Below, piece by piece: positions 17,710 to 24,395 of a DNA stretch of 64,000 nucleotides. Made by a program: the position numbers and the translations under genes. Each line of letters begins with the position of its first letter. The first letter of the stretch is position 1. Where the stretch lies: positions 62,001 to 126,000 of the forward strand of contig JBNKTC010000002.1 of NCBI GenBank assembly GCA_050297855.1, in the 5' to 3' direction. This DNA comes from SZUA-545 sp050297855. Lineage in GTDB: Bacteria; Campylobacterota; Campylobacteria; Campylobacterales; SZUA-545. The notes below the pieces were generated by a model that had not been told where the DNA came from, ran no database searches, and was given only the letters and a program-made list of their open reading frames with translations.

Positions 17710-18024
17710 ATGAAAGTTATCGCTCTTTTTTTCGTAGCGTTTGCAGCTTCTTTGTTTGCAAGTGATGCCGCTACAGGTACAGACATGATTAAAGCTTACT
17801 CAGTACTGGCTGCTGGTGTTGGTCTTGGTATCGCCGCTCTTGGTGGTGCTATCGGTATGGGGCACACAGCTGCTGCGACTATCGCAGGTACTGCAAGAAA
17901 CCCAGGTATGGGTGGAAAACTTATGACTACGATGTTCATCGCTCTTGCGATGATCGAAGCGCAAGTTATCTACACACTGGTAATTGCTCTTATCGCTCTT
18001 TACGCTAATCCTTTCCTCGGATAA
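17710..18024 (+). CDS. atpE: F-type ATP synthase subunit c
   Basis: The rotor subunit of the F0 sector carries protons across the inner membrane. The 104-residue product starts with a cleavable-looking hydrophobic leader (residues 1-18, ending LFAS). Two transmembrane helices follow, joined by the polar loop ARNPGMGGKL. The first helix is glycine-rich (GVGLGIAALGGAIGMG). The second carries the ion-binding carboxylate in ALAMIEAQVIY. The atpE gene stands alone, away from the other ATP synthase genes, as in Helicobacter. It has its own promoter and a strong ribosome site (CAGGAG), consistent with the high copy number of subunit c. Synonymous codons are T-richer than in neighbouring genes, as often seen in highly expressed genes. 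Confidence 0.96.
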   Translation: MKVIALFFVAFAASLFASDAATGTDMIKAYSVLAAGVGLGIAALGGAIGMGHTAAATIAGTARNPGMGGKLMTTMFIALAMIEAQVIYTLVIALIALYANPFLG

Positions 18025-18040
18025 GTTTTAGCAACCCTCA

Positions 18041-18070
18041 GGGAAGCCTCGGCTTCCCGAATTCTTCTTT
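18041..18070 (+). terminator. terminator hairpin after atpE
   Basis: GGGAAGCC/GGCTTCCC is a perfect inverted repeat (about 18040-18058), followed by TTCTTCTTT. It separates atpE from the tRNA five bases downstream. Confidence 0.65.
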
Positions 18071-18074
18071 ATGT

Positions 18075-18160
18075 GCGCCGGTGGTGGAATTGGTAGACAC
18101 GCTATCTTGAGGGGGTAGTGTCCCATGGACGTGCGGGTTCGACTCCCGCCCAGCGCACCA
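18075..18160 (+). tRNA. tRNA-Leu (GAG)
   Basis: An 86-base class II tRNA with encoded CCA. The D arm contains TGGTAGACAC. The anticodon stem-loop is CTATC-TTGAGGG-GGTAG, giving anticodon GAG. A long variable arm (TGTCCCATGGACG) and the T arm GCGGG-TTCGACT-CCCGC follow. The acceptor strands GCGCCGG and CCAGCGC pair except for one C-A mismatch at the fifth pair. Confidence 0.93.
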
Positions 18161-18188
18161 TTTCCTTTTAACTCCATCTGAGCAAAAA

Positions 18189-18217
18189 TTGACCTTTCCA
18201 TTACATTGCCATATAAT
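18189..18217 (+). promoter_or_regulatory. near-consensus sigma-70 promoter
   Basis: TTGACC (18189-18194), exactly 17 bases, then TATAAT (18212-18217). It would drive the sensor kinase at 18286 with a leader of about 60 bases. Confidence 0.75.
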
Positions 18218-18285
18218 AAGTCATACCATAAATACGACACTTTTTTATATTAGTATTATGCTTCTAATCGAATCGGGGGTGATAG

Positions 18286-20106
18286 GTGGTCCGGGTTTCG
18301 CTGATACTGCTCCTACTGTTTGTTTCCATTCTGCACGGACGCGTCATTACGGTCTATGTCAATGCACACCTGGACGTGGAGAAGACGGCCGGGCGTTGGG
18401 ATGCGACAATCGACATGTTAAATCAAAAGATCCCCGAACATCACTTTAAACTGCTGGCCCTGAAACCGACCGAAATCGACACAATAAAACAGCTGCTCTC
18501 CCGTAAGAAGATCGACTTTCTGATCACCCAGCCTGCTATCTATGTGACACTTCAGCACAGCAATAACATCATCAAACTCCTGACCATGTCCAACCGGTTT
18601 GATATGAGCACCTTCGGTTCGGTCTTTATTACCCGCAGCGGAAGCGGTATTCAATCCCTTGCGGATATCAAGGGAAAAGAGATCGCGGCAGTGGCACCGC
18701 TCGGTTTCGGTGGGTGGCTTATCGGCTACAATGAGCTGTATGAAGCGGGGATCGATCCCGTCGCCGATAAAAAGGTGACGTTTCTCGGATCGCAAAAACG
18801 GGTGGTCGATGCGGTGCTGGACCGTGGGTACGATGTCGGCATCATCCGTACGGGTATGCTTGAAAAACTGTCGGAAAAAGGGTGGGTCGATATGAAGAGT
18901 ATCCGGGTAATCAACGAAAAAGAGGGCTATCCTGTCAAATTGAGCACCCGTCTTTTCCCCGAGTGGGCCTTTGCTGCGGCAAGCCATGTGGAACCGGCTC
19001 TTGTCAACAGGGTGTTCAAAGTGATGAACGCCATCCGCCCGGATGACAGGGCTGCCCGGGATGGAGAGTACAGTGACTGGCATATCCCCGGCAACTATAA
19101 CGAGGTAGACGAACTCTTTAAACGGTTTCGCATCGGCCACTATGCCGATATGCCCGAATACGACCGTGAGCATCTGATCCGTATCACCGTTGTCATGACC
19201 CTTTTTCTGATCCTCGTGGCCGCACTGATCATCCTCAGGACTCGCTACCAGATGCAAAAAAACCTCAAAAAAGAGCTCCAGGCCGAGGTGCGGGAGAAAA
19301 CGCGCGAGCTGCATGAGTTGAACCGTACACTGGAATCGCGGGTCAAAGCACAGCTAAAAGAGCTGCGTATGAAGGATAAGATGCTGGTACAGAATGCCAA
19401 GATGGCGGAAATGGGTGAGATGATCGCGGCCATATCGCATCAGTTGAAACAGCCCCTTAACGCGATCGGCCTGGTCAGTCAGATCGTCAAGACGGATATC
19501 ATGGAAAACGAGATGGACGGGGCGATCGAACGGCTCGATAAGGTCAACGGATATGTGACCTTCATGTCGGCCACGATCGACGAGTTCAGGAGCTTTTTCA
19601 GGCAGGACAAAAAACGTGAGGCCTTTTACCTCAACGAGACGATCCGCTCCATAGAGAAGATATTCGAATACCATCTGAAACTTGCCAGTATCGTGCTCCA
19701 TATCGATGTGGACCCGTCACTCCAAAGCTATGGCTACCCGACCGAGTTCAAACAGGTACTCTTGAATCTTATCAATAACGCAAAAGATGCTCTCAAGATA
19801 CGTGATGCAAAGGACGGATGGATACGGATCACGGCCTCTACGGAAGGGGATGACCTGGCTGTCACGGTTTCGGATAATGGGGGCGGGATACCCGAAGTAC
19901 TGCTGGAGAAGATTTTCGATCCCTATTTTACGACTAAGAAAAAGACGGGGGGAACGGGCATAGGGCTGCATATTATCCGAGCGATCATAGAAGAGCATAT
20001 GAACGGGACGATCAGCGTGCATAATGATAAAGACGGGGCGGTATTTGTAATAAGAATCCCACGCTACCAGAAAGAGGAAAAAGAGAAGAGTACGGGCCGC
20101 CAGTAA
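18286..20106 (+). CDS. sensor histidine kinase with periplasmic PhnD-type domain
   Basis: A 606-residue membrane kinase. A signal or first membrane segment (residues 1-18) leads into a periplasmic binding-protein-like domain of PhnD/TtrS type (about 19-285; markers VNAHLDVEKTAGRWDATIDML, FLITQPAIY and APLGFGGWLIGYNEL, cut here to short parts). A membrane helix (about 300-320) and coiled coil follow. The DHp box is MAEMGEMIAAISHQLKQPLN with the phospho-His. The ATPase domain has the N box (LLNLINNAKDAL), DNGGGIP and GTGIGLHI. It starts at GTG 18286. TtrS-type kinases sense small anions such as tetrathionate. No response regulator is adjacent; a related kinase with an added PAS domain is at 57.6-59.8 kb. 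Confidence 0.85.
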   Translation: MVRVSLILLLLFVSILHGRVITVYVNAHLDVEKTAGRWDATIDMLNQKIPEHHFKLLALKPTEIDTIKQLLSRKKIDFLITQPAIYVTLQHSNNIIKLLTMSNRFDMSTFGSVFITRSGSGIQSLADIKGKEIAAVAPLGFGGWLIGYNELYEAGIDPVADKKVTFLGSQKRVVDAVLDRGYDVGIIRTGMLEKLSEKGWVDMKSIRVINEKEGYPVKLSTRLFPEWAFAAASHVEPALVNRVFKVMNAIRPDDRAARDGEYSDWHIPGNYNEVDELFKRFRIGHYADMPEYDREHLIRITVVMTLFLILVAALIILRTRYQMQKNLKKELQAEVREKTRELHELNRTLESRVKAQLKELRMKDKMLVQNAKMAEMGEMIAAISHQLKQPLNAIGLVSQIVKTDIMENEMDGAIERLDKVNGYVTFMSATIDEFRSFFRQDKKREAFYLNETIRSIEKIFEYHLKLASIVLHIDVDPSLQSYGYPTEFKQVLLNLINNAKDALKIRDAKDGWIRITASTEGDDLAVTVSDNGGGIPEVLLEKIFDPYFTTKKKTGGTGIGLHIIRAIIEEHMNGTISVHNDKDGAVFVIRIPRYQKEEKEKSTGRQ

Positions 20107-20140
20107 GGAGCGTCCCGCATCTGTAACAGAAATGGAATAG

Positions 20141-20230
20141 TTATGATTCGATGGTCAACACCGACGTGATATCGCTGGAACGCGGACCACTGAAAAATCG
20201 TTTAAACGACCGGATGACTCTTTTAAGCAT
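20141..20230 (-). CDS. possible 29-residue basic miniprotein
   Basis: A minus-strand ORF with AAGGA about nine bases before the ATG. The product begins MLKRVIRSFKRFFSGPRSSD: strongly basic, and amphipathic at the N-terminus. It is the last of four tiny minus-strand ORFs in a 505-base gap with no larger gene. No homologue is known to me, and a chance ORF cannot be excluded. Confidence 0.3.
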   Translation of the reverse strand: MLKRVIRSFKRFFSGPRSSDITSVLTIES

Positions 20231-20275
20231 AAGCAGTATCCTTTTTAAATGATAGCTATTTATATCATTTTGGGG

Positions 20276-20338
20276 TCAACCGCAGGTAAATAATGTCACA
20301 TTGACATATTCCCGCTGCGTCAGGTCGATGTTACTCAC
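20276..20338 (-). CDS. possible 20-residue miniprotein
   Basis: A minus-strand GTG-started ORF whose start overlaps the stop of the 29-residue ORF at 20331-20420 (GTGAGTAA overlap, which would couple translation). The product starts MSNIDLTQREYVNVT. It is very short, so this is weak evidence. Confidence 0.18.
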   Translation of the reverse strand: MSNIDLTQREYVNVTLFTCG

Positions 20339-20420
20339 CCAGCAGGTAACACGCGGTGCAAGCATGATAAAAGTAGGTTACGGTACCTTCCCAGGTCTGA
20401 ACGCTTTCAATGATCTGCAT
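20331..20420 (-). CDS. possible 29-residue miniprotein with two cysteines
   Basis: A minus-strand ORF with a textbook ribosome site (AAGGAG, six bases, ATG). The peptide starts MQIIESVQTWEGTVTYF and ends with HACTACYLLGE, containing a C-x-x-C pair. The ribosome site is the best in the cluster. Function unknown. Confidence 0.35.
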   Translation of the reverse strand: MQIIESVQTWEGTVTYFYHACTACYLLGE

Positions 20421-20441
20421 CTTCGGCTCCTTATAAAATCA

Positions 20442-20597
20442 CTACTCTACAACGTACAAAAACGGTTCCAGCATTTTTCCGCCCAAAGCGGCCATTTTTA
20501 GCGCCAATGTCGTCTGGAATGACAAAAATGTCGCATCATTGAATCCCGGGGCAACGGGGATGGAGAGAATGGAACTTGCACCTGTACAAAAAACCAT
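20442..20597 (-). CDS. possible 51-residue protein of unknown function
   Basis: A minus-strand ORF beginning MVFCTGASSILSIPVAPGF and ending with an amphipathic helix LALKMAALGGKMLEPFLYVVE (quoted in part). The region 20107-20611 contains no other gene. No ribosome site is seen before the ATG, and the ORF runs into the leader of the divergent gene at 20612. It may start later or be a remnant of a longer gene. Confidence 0.25.
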   Translation of the reverse strand: MVFCTGASSILSIPVAPGFNDATFLSFQTTLALKMAALGGKMLEPFLYVVE

Positions 20598-20611
20598 AGA
20601 TAAGGATTAAA

Positions 20612-21172
20612 ATGGCAACACCACTGGATTTTATCATCGACAACTCCCTGGATTGGCAGTCTACGTTCAAAGGGGAACTCTCCGGCGGCCGATCCGGATA
20701 CCGCGGGGCACTGGTTGTCACCGAAGGGAAAGTACTCTCTGCAGACAAGCAGCTTCCACCCAAAGCGACCCTGAAGCAGGCGGTCATGACGGCAAACAGC
20801 GAGAAGATCGAATTTCTCGCAGGCGAACTGGAGACGCTGGATTTCTTCGAGCCCTTTGTTGAAAAGTATAAAGATTACCTGGGCGACGGTCTGTATGTCC
20901 TCTATATCGTAGACCTGGATAAAGACGTCAGCTTTACCTATGAGGGTGTAAAATTCCAGGCGTTTGTCCTGGACGAAAGCTCCGTATGGAACGAACTGGT
21001 CGAGCTTGGCGATCTACAGAAGAGTGAACTGAAACGCCTGGATGCCGCTGAGAAGATCGATGCCGTGGCCGAAGCGGTCAAATCCGAAGGCGTCAGCCTG
21101 AACGAAGTCACTTTCGACGAGTTCAAAACGCTTAAAAGCGGTGTAAAAGCCGAAAAGTTCGGCGCGGTTTAA
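20612..21172 (+). CDS. uncharacterised 186-residue protein
   Basis: An acidic cytoplasmic protein with no signal peptide or membrane segment. The N-terminal half looks mixed alpha/beta (LDFIIDNSLDWQSTF; SGYRGALVVTEGKVLSADKQ), the centre has GDGLYVLYIVDLDKDVSF, and the C-terminus is helical (KRLDAAEKIDAVAEAVKSEG). TAAGGAT about six bases upstream supports the start. Its stop lies four bases from the convergent stop of the coiled-coil gene at 21177. No family recognised. Confidence 0.75.
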   Translation: MATPLDFIIDNSLDWQSTFKGELSGGRSGYRGALVVTEGKVLSADKQLPPKATLKQAVMTANSEKIEFLAGELETLDFFEPFVEKYKDYLGDGLYVLYIVDLDKDVSFTYEGVKFQAFVLDESSVWNELVELGDLQKSELKRLDAAEKIDAVAEAVKSEGVSLNEVTFDEFKTLKSGVKAEKFGAV

Positions 21173-21176
21173 TCCC

Positions 21177-22715
21177 TTACCCCTCTTTGTGTGCCGATGC
21201 CGGTGTTCTGCGCCGCATCAGCACCTCCGATATGGCAATGACCAGCATATCGTATTTTTCCATCTGCTCTTCATACTGTTCGCGTATCTCCTCGATACCG
21301 GCATTCTCCGCATCGATCTTCATGTTAAGAAACTCGACACGTTTTTCCATATCCTGGATACTATCCATCAGCTCCTGGTGGCGTCTGTTAAAGTCCTGGC
21401 TGTAGACCGGTACTTTGTTTTTTTCGGCATTGCCGCGCATATCGATGAGCAGCGCGTCGTCTTCGTCCCGTCCGTGCCGGCTTTTTATCTGTTGCAGGCG
21501 GCTTTGGGTAATACTCTGGCGGTTTTCAAGAAGCTGGTCCGCTATGCGGTCATACTCGGCCTGGGTGTGTTTCTCTTTTTGGCGGAGTGACTTGTCCAGG
21601 TTGTTGGAGTTATAGATGCGTGAGACCAGTTCGTTCTTTTCCGATTCATAGGCACGGATCTTGCTCTCTTTTTTCTTGATGGTGGCCTTGTTTTTGGCAA
21701 ACTGCGACACGAAGTTGACGATGGCGGAGATGTTCCACTTCTGACCCTCTTCATCGATGATCTCGGGAGTGACATACTTTTCGCCCCCCACGATCGTCGT
21801 ATCGCCTTTATAGTAGCGCAGGAAGTTCTCGGCGTTTTTATCCTTGCGTTCGATCAGCTCCAGGATGTTTTCCGCCAGCAGTTCGTGGATGAAGTAGAAG
21901 GACTCGCGGAAGATGTAGTTGGCCACGGCTTTGATAATGATCTCTTCGTGGGAGAGTTTGGCCTTGAAGAAGTCGATCAGGGCCTGCTGGACGATACGGA
22001 TATGGCGCGTATCGAAGAAGTGGTTGTCGATCTCGGAAAAGTCGAGGCTGCTGTCGGCCAGCGTATCGACGATCATTTCCAGGTCGGCAGCCAGGTCGTT
22101 TTCGCCTGTTTCGCTGTAGAGTTCGTTGACGATCGCCTCCACTTCGCTCTGGGGCAAACCCTCGAAGCGGCGCTCGCAGGTGCTTTCGGCACAGAAGAAA
22201 CGGATAACGATCTTACGGTTCATAAAGAGGACCAGGTCCATCTCGTCGAGCTTAAAGGCTTCGGTGACTGCTTTGCGGATCATCTTGCGGGCGTTGACCG
22301 GAACGGCGATCTCCTTGAGCAGGTGGAACATCTCGTCCACATACTCTTCGGGGATGATCAGGATACTGTCGTTGTCGTTGACCTTGTCCAGATCTTCGGC
22401 AATAGACTGGATATAGCTGCCGATCTCCCGGATATATTTGTCTTCGTTGGGGTGCGTCTCGTAAGGCATCACCTTGACGATGATCTGGTCCATCCCTTTG
22501 AAGAAAAGGGCGACCTTGGCGATGTTGATATAGAAGTCGTTGAAGGCGCGGCGGATCGCCTCTTTCTTCTCACTCTTCACCGCCTGGTAGGTCGGATCGA
22601 ATGCGAGGATCCTCTGGTTAAGCTCCTGCGTGTGCTCATCCGTAAAGCTGCACTCCAGGCAGTAGGGATCAAATGTCTCGATAAGATACTCTTTGGTTAT
22701 CTGGTAGATGCTCAC
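21177..22715 (-). CDS. uncharacterised coiled-coil protein, paralogue A
   Basis: A 512-residue cytoplasmic protein starting at GTG 22715 (MSIYQITKEYLIETF). It is a paralogue of the next gene upstream, sharing the N-terminal block, FYINIAKVALFFKGMDQIIVK, the central stretch NYIFRESFY-IHELLAE, LELIERKDKNAE, and the C-terminal EKYDMLVIAISEVLM. Residues about 345-495 are predicted coiled coil (KKKESKIRAYESEKNELVS and onward). There is no signal peptide, membrane helix, Walker motif or catalytic pattern that I recognise. A 24-bp motif shared with the paralogue is 50 bases upstream. Function unknown. Confidence 0.8.
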   Translation of the reverse strand: MSIYQITKEYLIETFDPYCLECSFTDEHTQELNQRILAFDPTYQAVKSEKKEAIRRAFNDFYINIAKVALFFKGMDQIIVKVMPYETHPNEDKYIREIGSYIQSIAEDLDKVNDNDSILIIPEEYVDEMFHLLKEIAVPVNARKMIRKAVTEAFKLDEMDLVLFMNRKIVIRFFCAESTCERRFEGLPQSEVEAIVNELYSETGENDLAADLEMIVDTLADSSLDFSEIDNHFFDTRHIRIVQQALIDFFKAKLSHEEIIIKAVANYIFRESFYFIHELLAENILELIERKDKNAENFLRYYKGDTTIVGGEKYVTPEIIDEEGQKWNISAIVNFVSQFAKNKATIKKKESKIRAYESEKNELVSRIYNSNNLDKSLRQKEKHTQAEYDRIADQLLENRQSITQSRLQQIKSRHGRDEDDALLIDMRGNAEKNKVPVYSQDFNRRHQELMDSIQDMEKRVEFLNMKIDAENAGIEEIREQYEEQMEKYDMLVIAISEVLMRRRTPASAHKEG

Positions 22716-22765
22716 ACTAGAATCTTTACATATGCCGCAGGCAAGAAAATCAATTAATACTCCTG

Positions 22766-22789
22766 TATCATAACCCGAATCAAATTAAA
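22766..22789 (-). promoter_or_regulatory. 24-bp motif, copy 1, upstream of paralogue A
   Basis: Read on the minus strand it starts TTTAATTTGATTCGGGTT and ends with TATGATA, a possible -10 box. It matches the copy at 24337-24360 in 21 of 24 bases and is 50 bases before the gene start, so it is probably a promoter or operator shared by both paralogues. Confidence 0.5.
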
Positions 22790-22815
22790 GTGCTGTCGAT
22801 GCCGGGCAGGGATGA

Positions 22816-24282
22816 CTATTCGTCGTTATCTTTGATGGCAGCCGGTGTTTTGCGGTCCATCAGGACTTCGGATATGGCGATGATCAGCATGTCGTACTGT
22901 TTCTGCTGATCAGCAAACTTGCTCTGGATCTCCTCGATCGATTTTTGGTCGCTTTCGATCCGCATATGGAGAAAGTCGATCCGTTTATGCAAATCCCGGA
23001 GACTCTTTTGAAACTCTTCGTGGATCTCTCCCGGACTCAGGTCGTTGACCGAGAGCCCCTGGTTGCCTGTACGGCTCTTGTCGAGGATATGCCGGTTGGC
23101 TTCCAGCTGCAGTACGATCTTCTCCTGGAGTTCCGGCGGCACCGGTTTATCCGGCACCAGCGCTGCCACCAGTGGGGAGGCGGCGGCGATCTGTGTCGCG
23201 ATCTCTTTCTCCTCCCCCTTGAAAGCCCGGATGCTGCTCTCTTTTTTGGAGATAAGCGTCCGGTTTTTGGAAAACTGGGAGATAAAGTTGACGATGGCGG
23301 CGATGTTCCATTTCTGCCCCCCTTCGTCGACGATCTCGGGGGCGATAAGTTTTTCGCCGTTTTCGATAAAGGTGCTTCCGTTGTAGTACCGCAAAAAGGC
23401 CTCGGCGTTTTTATCCTTGCGTTCGATCAGCTCCAGAAGCTTCTCTGCGAGCAGTTCATGGATGTAGTAGAAAGATTCCCGGAAGATATAGTTGGCAACG
23501 GCTTTGATAACGGTCTCATCCTGTGTGATCTTGGTCTGGTAGAACCGCACAAGCCCCTCCTGGATGATCTTGACGTGTCGGGTGTTAAAAAAGAGGTTAT
23601 CGATCTCGGCAAAGTTCAGGGTCGTGTCCGAGAGGGTGGAGATGACCATATCCAGGTCACCGGCCATATCGCTCTCACCTTCCCCGGAGTAGATGCCGTC
23701 GGCGATCTTCTTGATCTCCTCGGCAGGCAGTCCTTCGAAGCGGCGCTCGGTCTCCGTCTGTTTAAAAAAACGTACGACCACTTTCCCGTTCATAAAAAAG
23801 ACCGAATCATGCTTTTCCAGCTTGAAAACATCGTTGATCGCCTTTCTTAGGATCTTTCGGGTATCAATATTCCCCGGGAACTCCTGTAAAAGACGGTTCA
23901 TCCCCTCGACGTGTTTGTGGGGGATCATCAGGATATTTTTCTTGCGGTCGGCTTCGCCGAACTTATGTTTGGTCGAGAGAAGATAGTCGGAGATTTTTTT
24001 GATATAGACCGATTCGTCCGGTCCATGCACATAGGGTATCAGTTTGACGATGATCTGTTCGCTTCCCTTGAAAAAGAGCGCGACCTTGGCACTGTCGACG
24101 TAAAAGTTTGTAAAAGCCCGGCGTACCTCCTCCTTTTTCCCGGTATCCATCCGGTACTCAGGGTCGATTGCCAGGAGTTTTTGGTGGAGCTCCAGCATCT
24201 GTTCGTTGGTGGGAGGAGTCCCCGTCTCGTGTGGGTCACAGGTCTTGGAAAGGTACTCTTTTGTTATCTTGTAAATGCTCAC
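22816..24282 (-). CDS. uncharacterised coiled-coil protein, paralogue B
   Basis: A 488-residue protein in tandem with paralogue A. I use GTG 24282 (MSIYKITKEYLSKT) because it matches the paralogue start; an in-frame TTG lies two codons upstream. Conserved blocks include NFYVDSAKVALFFKGSEQII, NYIFRESFYYIHELLAE, LLELIERKDKNAEAFLRYY, QKWNIAAIVNFISQFSKN and QYDMLIIAISEVLMDRKTPA. The coiled coil (about 340-470) has a shorter, more Pro-rich centre (VPDKPVPPELQEK) than paralogue A. No known domain. Two diverged copies, each with its own motif, suggest separate regulation or a hetero-oligomer. The gap between the two genes is 100 bases. Confidence 0.8.
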   Translation of the reverse strand: MSIYKITKEYLSKTCDPHETGTPPTNEQMLELHQKLLAIDPEYRMDTGKKEEVRRAFTNFYVDSAKVALFFKGSEQIIVKLIPYVHGPDESVYIKKISDYLLSTKHKFGEADRKKNILMIPHKHVEGMNRLLQEFPGNIDTRKILRKAINDVFKLEKHDSVFFMNGKVVVRFFKQTETERRFEGLPAEEIKKIADGIYSGEGESDMAGDLDMVISTLSDTTLNFAEIDNLFFNTRHVKIIQEGLVRFYQTKITQDETVIKAVANYIFRESFYYIHELLAEKLLELIERKDKNAEAFLRYYNGSTFIENGEKLIAPEIVDEGGQKWNIAAIVNFISQFSKNRTLISKKESSIRAFKGEEKEIATQIAAASPLVAALVPDKPVPPELQEKIVLQLEANRHILDKSRTGNQGLSVNDLSPGEIHEEFQKSLRDLHKRIDFLHMRIESDQKSIEEIQSKFADQQKQYDMLIIAISEVLMDRKTPAAIKDNDE

Positions 24283-24336
24283 ACTCAATCTTTATAACAT
24301 GTCTTGCTGACAAAGGATACGAGACGAAAAAGACTA

Positions 24337-24360
24337 TATGATAACCCGAATCGGATTAAA
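24337..24360 (-). promoter_or_regulatory. 24-bp motif, copy 2, upstream of paralogue B
   Basis: Minus strand: starts TTTAATCCGATTCGGGTT and ends TATCATA, 55 bases before the paralogue B start. It overlaps the T-run of the htpG terminator, so the promoter sits directly at the end of the htpG transcript. Confidence 0.5.
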
Positions 24361-24381
24361 AAGGCTCCCCGCAGGCGGGGA
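24352..24381 (-). terminator. rho-independent terminator of htpG
   Basis: On the minus strand CTCCCCG-CCTG-CGGGGAG is followed by CCTTTTTAAT: a seven-pair GC hairpin with a T-run, 15 bases after the htpG stop. Confidence 0.75.
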
Positions 24382-24395
24382 GGGAAGGGGGGAGA

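Noticed and set aside
20301..20501. A 66-codon plus-strand frame in the gap 20107-20611.
   Set aside because: No ribosome site, and opposite to the better-supported small minus-strand ORFs with AAGGAG.
21885..22757. A 290-codon plus-strand frame antisense to paralogue A.
   Set aside because: A shadow of the coiled-coil gene. The minus-strand reading shares conserved blocks with its paralogue, so that strand is the coding one.
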